Shown here one piece after another: positions 43,047 to 52,638 of a DNA stretch of 64,000 nucleotides (position 1 is the stretch's first letter; every line of letters begins with the position of its first letter). The DNA comes from Candidatus Defluviibacterium haderslevense (GTDB lineage: Bacteria; Bacteroidota; Bacteroidia; Chitinophagales; Saprospiraceae). The notes beneath the pieces were generated by a model, which ran no database searches, was not told the DNA's origin, and saw nothing but the letters and a program-made list of their open reading frames with translations. Location of the stretch: the NCBI GenBank assembly GCA_016712225.1, contig JADJRL010000003.1, positions 2,989,501-3,053,500 of the forward strand, read 5' to 3'. Made by a program: the position numbers and the translations under genes.

Positions 43047-43601
43047 TTAACATGAAAATTTTGGTGGTGGGATACTGGTGTTTTTAATTATTTGGTAGCG
43101 GGGATATAGAAAATGAAAATTTTTAGAATTAATAAAGGATATTTCCAGCTCGGTTTTTATTGAGAACAAAATTCCATCAAATGTAAACTTGAAAAAACTA
43201 TAAATATTTGAAATGGGTAATGTTTCATTGGGTTTCCAGCAGGTACTGACCCAATTTTCTATAGAATGATTGATATGATCTTCTTTTTCATCCTGAACAC
43301 ACCATACAATAAATAGATCACATGTTGATTCAGAATAAATGACATCATACATTTTATTTTTAAACCTGAATTCTGTTTGTTTTTTCCATTGTATGGTTTT
43401 GTGGATTTCAGAGATCGTAAATTTGAGTACCTGTATGTTTTTTTGTGCTGTAAACGAATGCAAGGATTTGAATTGGGAGTTTTGATGATATATTTTCCTG
43501 ACGTGAAGTAAATTCAACCCAATAAAATTCGTATTTAAAATTAAGAAGCAGCATACTAAACCTATTGTTATAAGTATTGTATGGTTTTTAATACCTTGCA
43601 T
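43047..43601 (-). CDS. Hypothetical protein upstream of the TonB receptor
   Basis: 184 residues with one N-terminal hydrophobic segment (IKNHTILITIGLVCCFLILNTN), so it is probably membrane-anchored or exported. The rest is beta-like and mixed (FRFKNKMYDVIYSESTCDLFIVWCVQDEKEDHI), with four cysteines in the mature part, and ends in PPPKFSC. Not a recognised family. Its position as the first gene of a likely two-gene transcript with the TonB receptor suggests a shared role in uptake, by context only. Confidence 0.65.
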   Translation of the reverse strand: MQGIKNHTILITIGLVCCFLILNTNFIGLNLLHVRKIYHQNSQFKSLHSFTAQKNIQVLKFTISEIHKTIQWKKQTEFRFKNKMYDVIYSESTCDLFIVWCVQDEKEDHINHSIENWVSTCWKPNETLPISNIYSFFKFTFDGILFSIKTELEISFINSKNFHFLYPRYQIIKNTSIPPPKFSC

Positions 43602-43710
43602 TTATGCTTAATTTTTACAAAAATACATAAAATTGACTTTTATCCTTAAATAGTTTTGAAAGCATCGATTTCATGATTCACTTGAATATCTTAAAGTAAA
43701 TATTGATATG

Positions 43711-43718
43711 TACCTTTG
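43711..43718 (+). promoter_or_regulatory. Candidate -7 promoter element for the TMEM175-like gene
   Basis: TACCTTTG (matches TANNTTTG), 24 bp before the ATG at 43742. An identical octamer precedes the next gene (44568-44575). Confidence 0.45.
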
Positions 43719-43741
43719 CCAATAAAGTTAAATCATAATTT

Positions 43742-44320
43742 ATGAATAAATCAAGATTGGAAGCCTTTAGCGATGGGGTATTAGCCATTATCATAACCAT
43801 TATGGTTCTGGAGATGAAAGTGCCCCACGGCAGTGATTGGGATCAATTAAAAGAATTGATTCCTGTGGGTATAAGTTACTTGATCAGTTTTACCTGTGTC
43901 GGTATCTATTGGGGAAATCACCACCATTTATTACATACAATCCGGAAGGTTAATTCAAAAATTATATTGGCCAATCTTCATTTATTATTTTGGTTGTCTT
44001 TAATTCCATTTGCTTCGGGATGGATGGGTGAGAATCACTTTGCTCCTAATCCGGTTGCGCTTTACGCGATTGTATTTTGTATGTGTGGAATAGCTTATGC
44101 CATTTTGCAAAAAATTATATTTAATACTGTAAATGACGAATCTGAATTGAAGCAAGCGCTGGAAAAGCAAAAAGGGAAAGTACTTTTTTCTACGATTTGT
44201 TCTTTTTCAGCAGTTATTGTAGCTTATCTCAATCCTTTTGTTTCATTGTTTCTGGTATTAGCTCAATCTGTAATTTGGTTGATACCAGATAAGAACATTG
44301 AAAGAGCATTATCTGATTAA
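43742..44320 (+). CDS. TMEM175 family potassium channel (DUF1211)
   Basis: 192 residues with six predicted transmembrane helices. It opens with the family signature RLEAFSDGVLAIIITIMVLE, containing the FSDG motif that shapes the pore-lining first helix. Bacterial TMEM175 proteins form tetrameric potassium-permeable channels. The histidine cluster NHHHLLHTIRKV follows helix 2. Single-copy repeat, as usual in bacteria (the animal version is duplicated). Confidence 0.88.
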   Translation: MNKSRLEAFSDGVLAIIITIMVLEMKVPHGSDWDQLKELIPVGISYLISFTCVGIYWGNHHHLLHTIRKVNSKIILANLHLLFWLSLIPFASGWMGENHFAPNPVALYAIVFCMCGIAYAILQKIIFNTVNDESELKQALEKQKGKVLFSTICSFSAVIVAYLNPFVSLFLVLAQSVIWLIPDKNIERALSD

Positions 44321-44360
44321 ACCTTGAATTTTCAATTAAGCATTTGCTTTAAGGAAATGG

Positions 44361-44392
44361 CAATCCAATTTTTTGATTTTTTTTTTGGATTG
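44361..44392 (+). terminator. Weak hairpin after the TMEM175-like gene
   Basis: CAATCCAA/TTGGATTG (8-bp stem) with a T-rich 16-nt loop but no T-run after the stem. A possible terminator at best. Confidence 0.3.
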
Positions 44393-44567
44393 ATGATATC
44401 AGTAATTAATTCAAGATTGAATTTATAGAATTTTGATTTATTTTTTTGGAAGCAAGTAATTATTTCAATTGATTTATAAATCATTTATAATTAACATAAT
44501 ATTAAAATTCAATGTTGGTTATTCTTAAGTAAACTGTATTTTAATTCAATTAATTTATGAATCTGAA

Positions 44568-44575
44568 TACCTTTG
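44568..44575 (+). promoter_or_regulatory. Candidate -7 promoter element for the ABC ATPase gene
   Basis: TACCTTTG lies 18 bp before the ATG at 44593, implying an approximately 10-nt leader. Confidence 0.4.
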
Positions 44576-44592
44576 TGAATTAATCATTGAAT

Positions 44593-45270
44593 ATGTCTAA
44601 TAGCGCAATCGCAGCACAGAAATTAAATGTAAAGTATTCCGAAACGATCATATTGAAAGATATTCATTTTGATATCCAAATGAATGATTGGGTTGACCTT
44701 GTAGGAGCGAACAATTCAGGAAAAAGTACATTAATGAATACATTTTATGGTCTTCACAATGATATTCAAGGTTTGCTTCATGTGCTGGATTATAGTCTTA
44801 ATCCCATAAGTGTTAGTAATTTATCTGAATTAAGAAGAAAGAGCAGTTTTATTAGTACTCACATTCCTTTAATGGAACATAAAACGGTTAGAGCTAATTT
44901 AGCTCTTGCTTTATCGGCAGCAGATAAAATAAGAGATCTAAATAGTGATGCACTCATAGAACAAATGTTAGAAAAACTTGGATTGAAGGCACTCATTAAG
45001 GAAGAGGTCGCCCAATTATCTTTGAGCCAGAAACTAATGGTAAAGATCTGCCGTGCTTTAATCAATAAACCAAGATTGCTGATTGTGGATGAGTCCTTTC
45101 TAGGATTTGATACAGAGCATTATTTAATGGCTATGAATTTGATTCATGATTATTATATCAGGGAAAATCTTACAGTAATTATGGCAAATGTTGATGCCCA
45201 TTCCTTTCATGTAGATCAAAAAAGAGTTTTTTTAATAGAACATCAACAAGTTAGGGAACTAACCGTTTAA
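44593..45270 (+). CDS. FtsE-like ABC ATPase with degenerate motifs
   Basis: 225 residues from ATG 44593. Walker A is GANNSGKST (residues 38-46) and Walker B is LLIVDE with the catalytic Glu. The signature motif is LSLSQ in place of LSGGQ. The H-loop region reads ANVDAH where active ABC ATPases usually have ATHD, so the switch His is displaced or lost. The LRRKSSFISTHIPLMEHKTVRANLALAL segment resembles FtsE of Bacteroidota. FtsE works with FtsX to control septal hydrolases, but no ftsX is adjacent. ATP binding is likely; hydrolysis may be weak. Confidence 0.75.
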   Translation: MSNSAIAAQKLNVKYSETIILKDIHFDIQMNDWVDLVGANNSGKSTLMNTFYGLHNDIQGLLHVLDYSLNPISVSNLSELRRKSSFISTHIPLMEHKTVRANLALALSAADKIRDLNSDALIEQMLEKLGLKALIKEEVAQLSLSQKLMVKICRALINKPRLLIVDESFLGFDTEHYLMAMNLIHDYYIRENLTVIMANVDAHSFHVDQKRVFLIEHQQVRELTV

Positions 45271-45299
45271 TCCTTGGTCTAGACCATTTCAAAATTGAA

Positions 45300-45307
45300 T
45301 ATATTTG
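45300..45307 (+). promoter_or_regulatory. Candidate -7 promoter element for ffh
   Basis: TATATTTG (matches TANNTTTG), 18 bp before the ffh ATG. A perfect 10-bp palindrome GGTCTAGACC lies at 45276-45285, 14 bp upstream of it; its significance is unknown. Confidence 0.45.
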
Positions 45308-45325
45308 CACAAAAAATAAGTCAGG

Positions 45326-46663
45326 ATGTTTGAAAATTTAAGTGAAAAGTTAGAATTAGCCTTCAAAGGGCTCAAAGGTGAGGGCACTTTGACTGAACTC
45401 AATGTAGCGGAATCAATTAAGGAAATCAGAAGAGCGCTTGTAGGTGCGGACGTAAATTACAAAATAGCTAAGGAATTTACAGATAAAATAAAGGAAAAGG
45501 CACTTGGTTCAAAAAATGTCTTGAAGTCAGTCAAACCAGGGGAACTCATGGTTAAGATTGTCCTTGATGAGTTGGTCGATTTAATGGGTGGACAGGCTGA
45601 AGGACTTAATCTTAATGCAAATCCGGCAGTCATTTTAGTATCAGGCCTTCAAGGCTCAGGTAAGACTACTTTTTCAGGTAAACTTGCTTTGTTTTTAAAA
45701 ACTAAAAAAAATAAAAAAGTTCTATTAACAGCATGTGACGTATATCGTCCTGCAGCTATTGATCAATTAACGGTAATTGCGGAACAGGTCGGAGTAGAGA
45801 TATTTAAAGACATAGAAAGTAAAGATCCGGTCGATATTTCGCTTCGGGCAATTGCCTATGCCAAAGAGCATAAACTTGATTTAGTAATCATTGATACCGC
45901 AGGTAGAACAGCTGTGGATGAAGAAATGATGTCTGAAATCGAACGCATTAAAAACACCATAAAACCTACTGAAACCCTTTTCGTAGTGGACTCAATGACT
46001 GGACAGGATGCTGTAAATACGGCGCTTGCATTTAATGAAAGAATCAATTATGATGGGGTCGTTTTGACTAAAATGGATGGAGATTCAAGAGGTGGAGCCG
46101 CGCTTTCAATAAAATATACCATTGGAAAACCCATCAAATTTGTGTCAGAAGGTGAGAAAATGGAAACCCTCGACATATTCTATCCGGATCGTATGGCTCA
46201 ACGAATTCTTGGAATGGGTGATATTGTTTCCTTGGTTGAAAAAGCTCAGGAACAATTTGACGAGAAGGAGGCTAAAAAAATTGAAAGCAAGATCCGCCAG
46301 AATAAATTTGATTTTAATGACTTTTTAGTACAGTTGAATCAAATAAAAAAAATGGGAGATATCAAGAGTATCCTTGGTATGATGCCTGGAGTGGGTAAAA
46401 TGGTAAAAGACATAGATATTGATGATAAAGCCTTCAAGAAAGTCGAAGCTATTATACAATCCATGACACCCAAAGAACGTGGAAATCCAGAACTCCTCAA
46501 TATGGCGCGAAAAACGCGAATCGCTAATGGTTGTGGTCGTACCATTCATGAGGTCAATGCATTTATCAAACAGTTTGACGAAATGCGAAAAATGATGCTC
46601 ATGATGAGTAAAGGGCAAAATATGGGAAATATGATGAAGCAGATGCAGAATATGCGGAAGTAG
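45326..46663 (+). CDS. ffh: Signal recognition particle protein Ffh
   Basis: 445 residues. N domain (1-85), GTPase G domain with P-loop GLQGSGKTTFSGKLA (about 109-123), DTAGRTAVDEEMM (G3) and TKMDGDSRGG (G4), and a methionine-rich M domain (about 300-445; MMPGVGKMVKDI, ending MMKQMQNMRK) that binds signal sequences and 4.5S RNA. It targets nascent membrane proteins to FtsY. The SRP RNA gene is not in this window. Confidence 0.97.
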   Translation: MFENLSEKLELAFKGLKGEGTLTELNVAESIKEIRRALVGADVNYKIAKEFTDKIKEKALGSKNVLKSVKPGELMVKIVLDELVDLMGGQAEGLNLNANPAVILVSGLQGSGKTTFSGKLALFLKTKKNKKVLLTACDVYRPAAIDQLTVIAEQVGVEIFKDIESKDPVDISLRAIAYAKEHKLDLVIIDTAGRTAVDEEMMSEIERIKNTIKPTETLFVVDSMTGQDAVNTALAFNERINYDGVVLTKMDGDSRGGAALSIKYTIGKPIKFVSEGEKMETLDIFYPDRMAQRILGMGDIVSLVEKAQEQFDEKEAKKIESKIRQNKFDFNDFLVQLNQIKKMGDIKSILGMMPGVGKMVKDIDIDDKAFKKVEAIIQSMTPKERGNPELLNMARKTRIANGCGRTIHEVNAFIKQFDEMRKMMLMMSKGQNMGNMMKQMQNMRK

Positions 46664-47001
46664 TAGTTTTGGAGGATTAGACTAATGTCGTATATTTTTA
46701 TTAAATATTTTGTATTGTGTTGTAATACAATATATTAGTAGTTAATTTATGCTTTAGAATGAAGCACGAACAAATTGAGTACTCACAATCAAGCTAAGTT
46801 TTGAAAAGTATCGCTTCGGTTTCCATTTTGAAAGTAATGGAGTGATGACTTATTTTAGAAAATGGGTTTAATGCTGTGGATTGGTTTTAAACATTCATTA
46901 CATCCATTGATATACATTCAAATGAATTTCCATATGAAATTCAAAAAAAGATCTTTAATCATATCTTTTTTTTCTATTATCTTTATAGCAAATTCACTAG
47001 A
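46664..47001. other. Intergenic region after ffh
   Basis: About 340 bp, A/T-rich. A 7-bp stem TTGTATT/AATACAA at about 46709-46731 has no clean T-run. A near -7 match TATCTTTA at 46978-46985 lies 16 bp before the next ATG. No tRNA seen. Confidence 0.45.
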
Positions 47002-50000
47002 ATGAAAAAAATCATTTTTAATTTAATATTGTTGATTTTTGTCTCTAATCATTTAGCGGCTCAACTACCGGATGGTAGTCCTGCTCCTGATTTTGCTATT
47101 ACGGATATTAATGGGAATGGTTATAGCCTCTATGCAGCCATGTCAGGTGGAAAATCAGCTTGTATTGATTTTTTTGCAACTTGGTGTGGACCTTGCTGGT
47201 CATTCCATAGCAGTCATGTACTCAGAGATGTCCAAACTAACTTAGGTTATACGACATCAGTCGTTATGATGGAAGCTGATTTTGCTACAAATACACCTTG
47301 TTTCTATGGTCCAAGTGGATGTACAGGTAGGGGAACTCAAGGAAATTGGGTCTCTGGAGTTAATTATCCACAAGCCGATCTTGGTCCAGGAAATGGTGAG
47401 ACTGTTGCTTATGAGTATAATGTTACTTATTACCCTACTTTATACGTTATTTCGCCCGATTTCAGGACTTGGGAAATAGGGGATCGGTCCTATCAAAATT
47501 ATTACAACTGGATAATAAACAGTTTTACATTAAATGCCACAGGTTCGGTAACCCATTCCCCTTGTGGTGATGATGGAAAAGTAGTTTTAAACGTAACTGG
47601 TGGATTTGGATCATTAAAATATAAATGGAGCAATGGTGCTGTTACAAAAGATCTTATAAATATTCCCGGAGGTACTTATTCAGTAACTGTAACTGATCTT
47701 AATGGGTATTTTGAATCTTATGGACCTTGGACGGTTAATGGCCCTAATAAAAGGGTTGATATCGTTAGCCAAAGTATCACCCACGTCAAATGTTTTGGAG
47801 AAAGTACAGGTAAAATAGTAATAGGGGTGAATTATGGAACTCCGGGATATACCTACAATTGGAGTAATGGAAATAATACGAATATTATTTCCAATGTATT
47901 TGCAGGTAATTATTCAGTGACCGTAACCGATGCAAGTTCTTGTACAGTGGTTAAAACATATATTATCACTGAGCCAAGTTTATTAACCGCCAAATTTTCA
48001 ACTTTTAATGAAACTTGTGATGGACAAAATGGCTATATCGCAACATCTGCCACAGGAGGAGTCCCTCCATACAGTTATGATCGAGGCAATGGCAAACAAT
48101 CCAATGCTGTTTTTTCTAAATTAAAACAAGGCACGTATACGGTAACCGTTACAGATAAAAATAATTGTTCACTAAGTCAGACTTTATACATTAATGGTAC
48201 ACATAAACCAGTGGTTAAACCAGGAGTTTCGACTCCATTAATTTGTGGTAGAGACACGATCTTTTTTGATGCATCGATTGGTTCCTCCTCAGGAAATGAA
48301 TTCATTTATACCTGGACTACCCGAAATGGTGCGATTATAGGAGATTTCAATTCTACGGCAATTAAAGTTGCAAAACCAGGGACTTATAATTTAAAAATAG
48401 AAAATACAGTGGATCATTGTGAAAACTCAGATTCAGTAATCGTCAAAGATCTTCGCAAATATCCTGATGTTTTAGCTACAGGAGATGGCCATGTAAATTG
48501 TTATGAACCAGATAGAATTTTGGAAGGTAAAACGAATGCCCTAGCGATTAAATATTATTGGACAAAACTTAATGATACCTTGAATGATACTTCGAAATTC
48601 ATTAAAGTTATTCACAAGGGAAGTTATGTGTTTAATGTTAAAGATACGATTAATCAATGTGTCTCTAAGGATACGGTAGTTGTTACCGAAAACAAGGTAT
48701 ACCCCACAGTTATATTAAATAAGAGCAATGACATTAATTGTAAATATGATGAAGTGACTATCGATGCAAGTCAATCAGATCAAGGTCCTGATTTCAATGT
48801 GGAATGGACCCGTGAAGATGGATCCATAATAGCTGGTCTTAAAGATTTGACCTTAAAGCTTAAGGAAGCAGCATTTAGAACTTTGAATATTCAAAATAAA
48901 ATCAATGGTTGTACCACGTCCAAAGAAGTAGAGATAATTGAAGATCGAATACACCCGATAGCAGAAGCTGGAAGTTCTAATGATCTAGGTTGTATTACCA
49001 TGACCTTAAATTTGGATGGTACCATTTCATCACAAGGGTCTCAATATAATTACTTTTGGAAAACCATCAACGGTAATATTTTGAATGGTTCCAACACACT
49101 CAAACCATTAATTAATCAAGCAGGAAATTACATTTTGAACGTAAAAAATACGGAGAATGATTGTGAATCAGAGGACAGTATTAAAGTACAAGAGCAAACA
49201 CAACCCAGGGCACAATTTACTTTTGTTAAAAATAATTTTGAACTGAATTTTACGGATGCATCTCAAGGTATTGCAACATCCTGGAATTGGAGTTTTGGAG
49301 ATGGAACGACTAGTGTAGAACAGCATCCGATATATTTATATTCGAAGGAAGGAGAATATGAAGTATGTTTAGAAATAACGAATGAATGTGGAATCAACAA
49401 AAGTTGTCAAAATGTAGTGTTAACTAATTCTGCTGTGCTTTCATTATCATCCTGGGAAGTCAGACAAGTAAGTTGTAATGGATATCAAGATGGACAAATT
49501 AAATTGAATTTAGAGGGTGGCACAAAACCGTATAGTTATTTATGGAGCACCGGAGCTAACACAGCATTGATTAGTAATTTGAAAAAAGGAAATTATTCTG
49601 TAACTATTCAAGATGCACTTGGAAGTCAAATCAATAAAGGATTTTCTATAGATGAACCGAGTGCCATCCTATTAGCCAATCAAAAGATCAATCACACCAT
49701 ATCAGGTAGTGCTACCGGAAGTATAGAAATTAATATTGCAGGAGGATATGCACCATATCGGTATGAATGGAATACGGGTGCAACAACATCAACGATTCAG
49801 GATTTGGCTGCTGGAACATATCATGTTAAAGTACTTGATGCGAATTCATGTGAAAAGAATTTTGGCCCATTCGAAGTGAATGAATTGACCAGTACAAAGT
49901 CAGCCGAACTATTTTCACAATTTGAAATCAAACCCAATCCGGTCAATCAAAACGGAATCATTTCGGTGCATTTGAATTCAAAACAGGATCTTAAGATTAA

Positions 50001-50157
50001 ATTGTATAATGCAAATGGCAGATTGATTCATTCTGATCATAAATACGGGGATTTCATTCATTATTCTATGTCTTTTGACAACTATGAACCCGGAATTTAT
50101 TTTGTAGTTATTCAAAGTGGAGGCTATCAGATGACTCGTAAATGGGTCGTTCAATAA
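47002..50157 (+). CDS. T9SS-secreted thioredoxin-SprB-PKD multidomain protein
   Basis: 1051 residues. Signal peptide (MKKIIFNLILLIFVSNHLAAQ); thioredoxin-like domain (about 22-175) with FFATWCGPCWS, the CGPC redox motif at 62-65, and a second Cys pair (PCFYGPSGC). Two SprB-like repeats (about 180-330: GSLKYKWSNGA...GGTYSVTVTD), several Ig/PKD-like modules with paired cysteines, one typical PKD (AQFTFVKNNFELNFTDASQG...WSFGDGTTSVEQHP), further SprB repeats, and a T9SS type A tail (EIKPNPV...IKLYNANGRLIH...GIYFVVIQSGG). Predicted to be displayed on the cell surface; role perhaps thiol redox at the surface, as an inference. Confidence 0.88.
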   Translation: MKKIIFNLILLIFVSNHLAAQLPDGSPAPDFAITDINGNGYSLYAAMSGGKSACIDFFATWCGPCWSFHSSHVLRDVQTNLGYTTSVVMMEADFATNTPCFYGPSGCTGRGTQGNWVSGVNYPQADLGPGNGETVAYEYNVTYYPTLYVISPDFRTWEIGDRSYQNYYNWIINSFTLNATGSVTHSPCGDDGKVVLNVTGGFGSLKYKWSNGAVTKDLINIPGGTYSVTVTDLNGYFESYGPWTVNGPNKRVDIVSQSITHVKCFGESTGKIVIGVNYGTPGYTYNWSNGNNTNIISNVFAGNYSVTVTDASSCTVVKTYIITEPSLLTAKFSTFNETCDGQNGYIATSATGGVPPYSYDRGNGKQSNAVFSKLKQGTYTVTVTDKNNCSLSQTLYINGTHKPVVKPGVSTPLICGRDTIFFDASIGSSSGNEFIYTWTTRNGAIIGDFNSTAIKVAKPGTYNLKIENTVDHCENSDSVIVKDLRKYPDVLATGDGHVNCYEPDRILEGKTNALAIKYYWTKLNDTLNDTSKFIKVIHKGSYVFNVKDTINQCVSKDTVVVTENKVYPTVILNKSNDINCKYDEVTIDASQSDQGPDFNVEWTREDGSIIAGLKDLTLKLKEAAFRTLNIQNKINGCTTSKEVEIIEDRIHPIAEAGSSNDLGCITMTLNLDGTISSQGSQYNYFWKTINGNILNGSNTLKPLINQAGNYILNVKNTENDCESEDSIKVQEQTQPRAQFTFVKNNFELNFTDASQGIATSWNWSFGDGTTSVEQHPIYLYSKEGEYEVCLEITNECGINKSCQNVVLTNSAVLSLSSWEVRQVSCNGYQDGQIKLNLEGGTKPYSYLWSTGANTALISNLKKGNYSVTIQDALGSQINKGFSIDEPSAILLANQKINHTISGSATGSIEINIAGGYAPYRYEWNTGATTSTIQDLAAGTYHVKVLDANSCEKNFGPFEVNELTSTKSAELFSQFEIKPNPVNQNGIISVHLNSKQDLKIKLYNANGRLIHSDHKYGDFIHYSMSFDNYEPGIYFVVIQSGGYQMTRKWVVQ

Positions 50158-50276
50158 GATTATAAGTTCCAAGTCTTAATTTTTTACATTTTCTTGTTGA
50201 GTCATGCAGCTTTTTATCATTTATTGAAGTAGTATAAAAAGTTACATATAAAATTAGTATTTATATATTTTTCACA

Positions 50277-50284
50277 TATATTTG
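50277..50284 (+). promoter_or_regulatory. Candidate -7 promoter element for the second HYR-like/dockerin gene
   Basis: TATATTTG, with TTAG at 50254-50257 as a poor -33 partner, 39 bp before ATG 50324. The open frame begins inside this element, so the downstream ATG is the likelier start. Confidence 0.45.
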
Positions 50285-50323
50285 CATTGGATTCACCACT
50301 ATAACTTTTCTAAAGCCTTAATA

Positions 50324-52402
50324 ATGAAGTATTTGCTATTTCTAATCTATTTTATTAATATTAGTGGAATTCTTGGAGCCCCTAACGATTTTACATTTAC
50401 CTGTCCCGGAGATATAACTATTAGTTGTACAGACAATTATTCTGATTTGACACAATACGGGAAGGCATACACCATATTAAATGGTGAAAAAAAATGGGTT
50501 CACGATTGTAAAATAGTTTACAATATAAATGATTGCGGTGTTGGAACAATTACCCGAACTTGGGGAGTAGAGGACCCGGAATGGCATTGGCTTACCTGCT
50601 CCCAGGTTATCACATTATCAAATGCCAATGCATTTGGTTATGCAGATATAACATGGCCTTTGGATATCAATATAGAAAGTTGTAATCCTGCTGAAGACCT
50701 CAAAAAATTAGCAAGACCTTACGATAAACCTACCTGGAAGACGAATAAGTGCAGTAAACCTATAGCTGGCTATACAGATGTAAAATTTACTGTTAATGAA
50801 GGATGTATGAAAATTATTCGCACTTGGAAAATTCTGGATTGGTGCGTCTACGATCCATATAAATATCCTACCCGCGGAATATTTTCAGCAGTGCAGGTCA
50901 TCAAATTGATAACTATAGATACATCTGCTAAAATTATTTGTAAAAATAATTTAACAGTAAATGCTACTAAAGAATGCGGTGGGGCCTATGTACAGATAGA
51001 CACGGCTGCTTTTATTTCTGCTTGTAATATACCATATCGTATTTATAACACCTCTTTATATTCTGATCAAAAAGGGAATGATGCCAGTGGGTTCTATCCT
51101 AATGGTAAAACAACATTTTATTATATTGCAGAGTATGGTTGTGGAACAGAAATAAAATGTGAGGTCACCATTCAGGTCAATAATAAATTACAACCAACTC
51201 CATATTGTCTTACAGGTGTAATTGTGGAACTAATGCCCATAGATTCAGATAACAACGGCACTGTAGATGCCGGAATGGTGGATGTTTGGGCTTCTGACTT
51301 GAATAAAGGTAGTTTTCATAAATGTCCAAAACAAAAATTGCGCTTTTCCTTCTCTTCAGATCCTAATGATCGATTTAGAACCTTCACTTGTGATGATTTA
51401 GGATTAAATGACATAGAAATGTGGGTTACGGATTCTTTAGGAAATCAGGATTTTTGTAAAACTACGATTACCATACAAAATAATGGTGCACAGATTCCAG
51501 ATTGTAAAAGGAAAGATAGTCTCATCACTAAAAGGTATCAATTGTCCTGTATTTTAACGGGAGAATGGGATAAAAAAAGAGTTACGCAAATAAAAATTGG
51601 CGCTACAGACATGGTCAATCAATGGACCAGTGAATCTATTAGATCAGCTCAAGATGAATTTGCATTTATCGACTTAAGAAATGATCATCAATATAGCCTT
51701 CATATTGAGACTTTAAATTCAAATATCAATGGATTAGATGCAAAAGATATCAATACACTTGAAAAATTAATTGCAGGAACTTTGACTATCACAAACCCAT
51801 ATAGGTTATTGGCTGCAGATGTAAATCACGATCGAGTTGTTAATGTTGAAGATGTCCTTTTACTCAAAAAAATTGTGGCTGGTCAATTAGCACTTGGAGA
51901 AACTTATCATCATTATTATACTTTGCCATTGGATTATATCTTTAAAAATCCATTACAACCTTGGGACGAGGTAAGTCAATTGAATATGACGATTGAACCT
52001 CATCTGGATCACTTTATGCAAAAAAATTACCTATTGGTTAAAACTGGGGATGTAGATCAATTTTCAGTAATTAAGAAAAAAACTAAAACAGAAGGAATAT
52101 CATCCAATCTTTTGAATTCGATTTTTAATTCCGAAGCGACAGCGAATCAATTAGAAATGAACTTACAATATCTTCCTGAAAGCCAAATGATAAAACTTGA
52201 AATTCCTTACCAAGTAAATATCCAAAACATTGAAATTTATAATTTAAATGGTCAGCAAATTTATCATTGGGCAGTTGATGAAGGTGCGTTAAATTCAGGT
52301 GCATACTATAAAACTGTTCAAGCCTCTACTAGTGGAATTTACATTTACAGAATATCAGGAGATGAATTTGTACATCAAGGAAAAATATTTATTGGAAACT
52401 AA
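50324..52402 (+). CDS. Secreted HYR-like/dockerin protein with T9SS sorting tail
   Basis: 692 residues from ATG 50324 (MKYLLFLIYFINISGILG signal). Cys-rich HYR-like N-terminal region (TCPGDITISCTDNY; KIIRTWKILDWCVYDPY), then a TPYCLTGVIVELMPIDSDNN...VWASDLNKGSF...EMWVTDSLGN module matching the 1846-5769 protein, then a dockerin-like pair (GLDAKDINTLEKLIAG; AADVNHDRVVNVEDVLLLKKIV), and a tail ending in IYIYRISGDEFVHQGKIFIGN typical of T9SS type A. It lacks the cohesin-like domain of its larger paralogue. Probably surface-associated. Confidence 0.85.
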   Translation: MKYLLFLIYFINISGILGAPNDFTFTCPGDITISCTDNYSDLTQYGKAYTILNGEKKWVHDCKIVYNINDCGVGTITRTWGVEDPEWHWLTCSQVITLSNANAFGYADITWPLDINIESCNPAEDLKKLARPYDKPTWKTNKCSKPIAGYTDVKFTVNEGCMKIIRTWKILDWCVYDPYKYPTRGIFSAVQVIKLITIDTSAKIICKNNLTVNATKECGGAYVQIDTAAFISACNIPYRIYNTSLYSDQKGNDASGFYPNGKTTFYYIAEYGCGTEIKCEVTIQVNNKLQPTPYCLTGVIVELMPIDSDNNGTVDAGMVDVWASDLNKGSFHKCPKQKLRFSFSSDPNDRFRTFTCDDLGLNDIEMWVTDSLGNQDFCKTTITIQNNGAQIPDCKRKDSLITKRYQLSCILTGEWDKKRVTQIKIGATDMVNQWTSESIRSAQDEFAFIDLRNDHQYSLHIETLNSNINGLDAKDINTLEKLIAGTLTITNPYRLLAADVNHDRVVNVEDVLLLKKIVAGQLALGETYHHYYTLPLDYIFKNPLQPWDEVSQLNMTIEPHLDHFMQKNYLLVKTGDVDQFSVIKKKTKTEGISSNLLNSIFNSEATANQLEMNLQYLPESQMIKLEIPYQVNIQNIEIYNLNGQQIYHWAVDEGALNSGAYYKTVQASTSGIYIYRISGDEFVHQGKIFIGN

Positions 52403-52638
52403 AACTTTCAAGCAGAATATTTAGGGATATTGATGAATTACAATTAGCGAAAGAACTTTTTTATCCGATACCTTTTTACATAATTTTCGTATTTAATCAG
52501 AAATACTGAATGTGTTTTAATTTAAGCTTTATATACCTTACGCTAAGGGATTAGTTTGCAATCCTGCAGCTTTGTAAATCATGAACACTTTTAGAATTAA
52601 CAAAGAAAGTTTTTTGTGAAAAAGCGTCAATGGATAAG

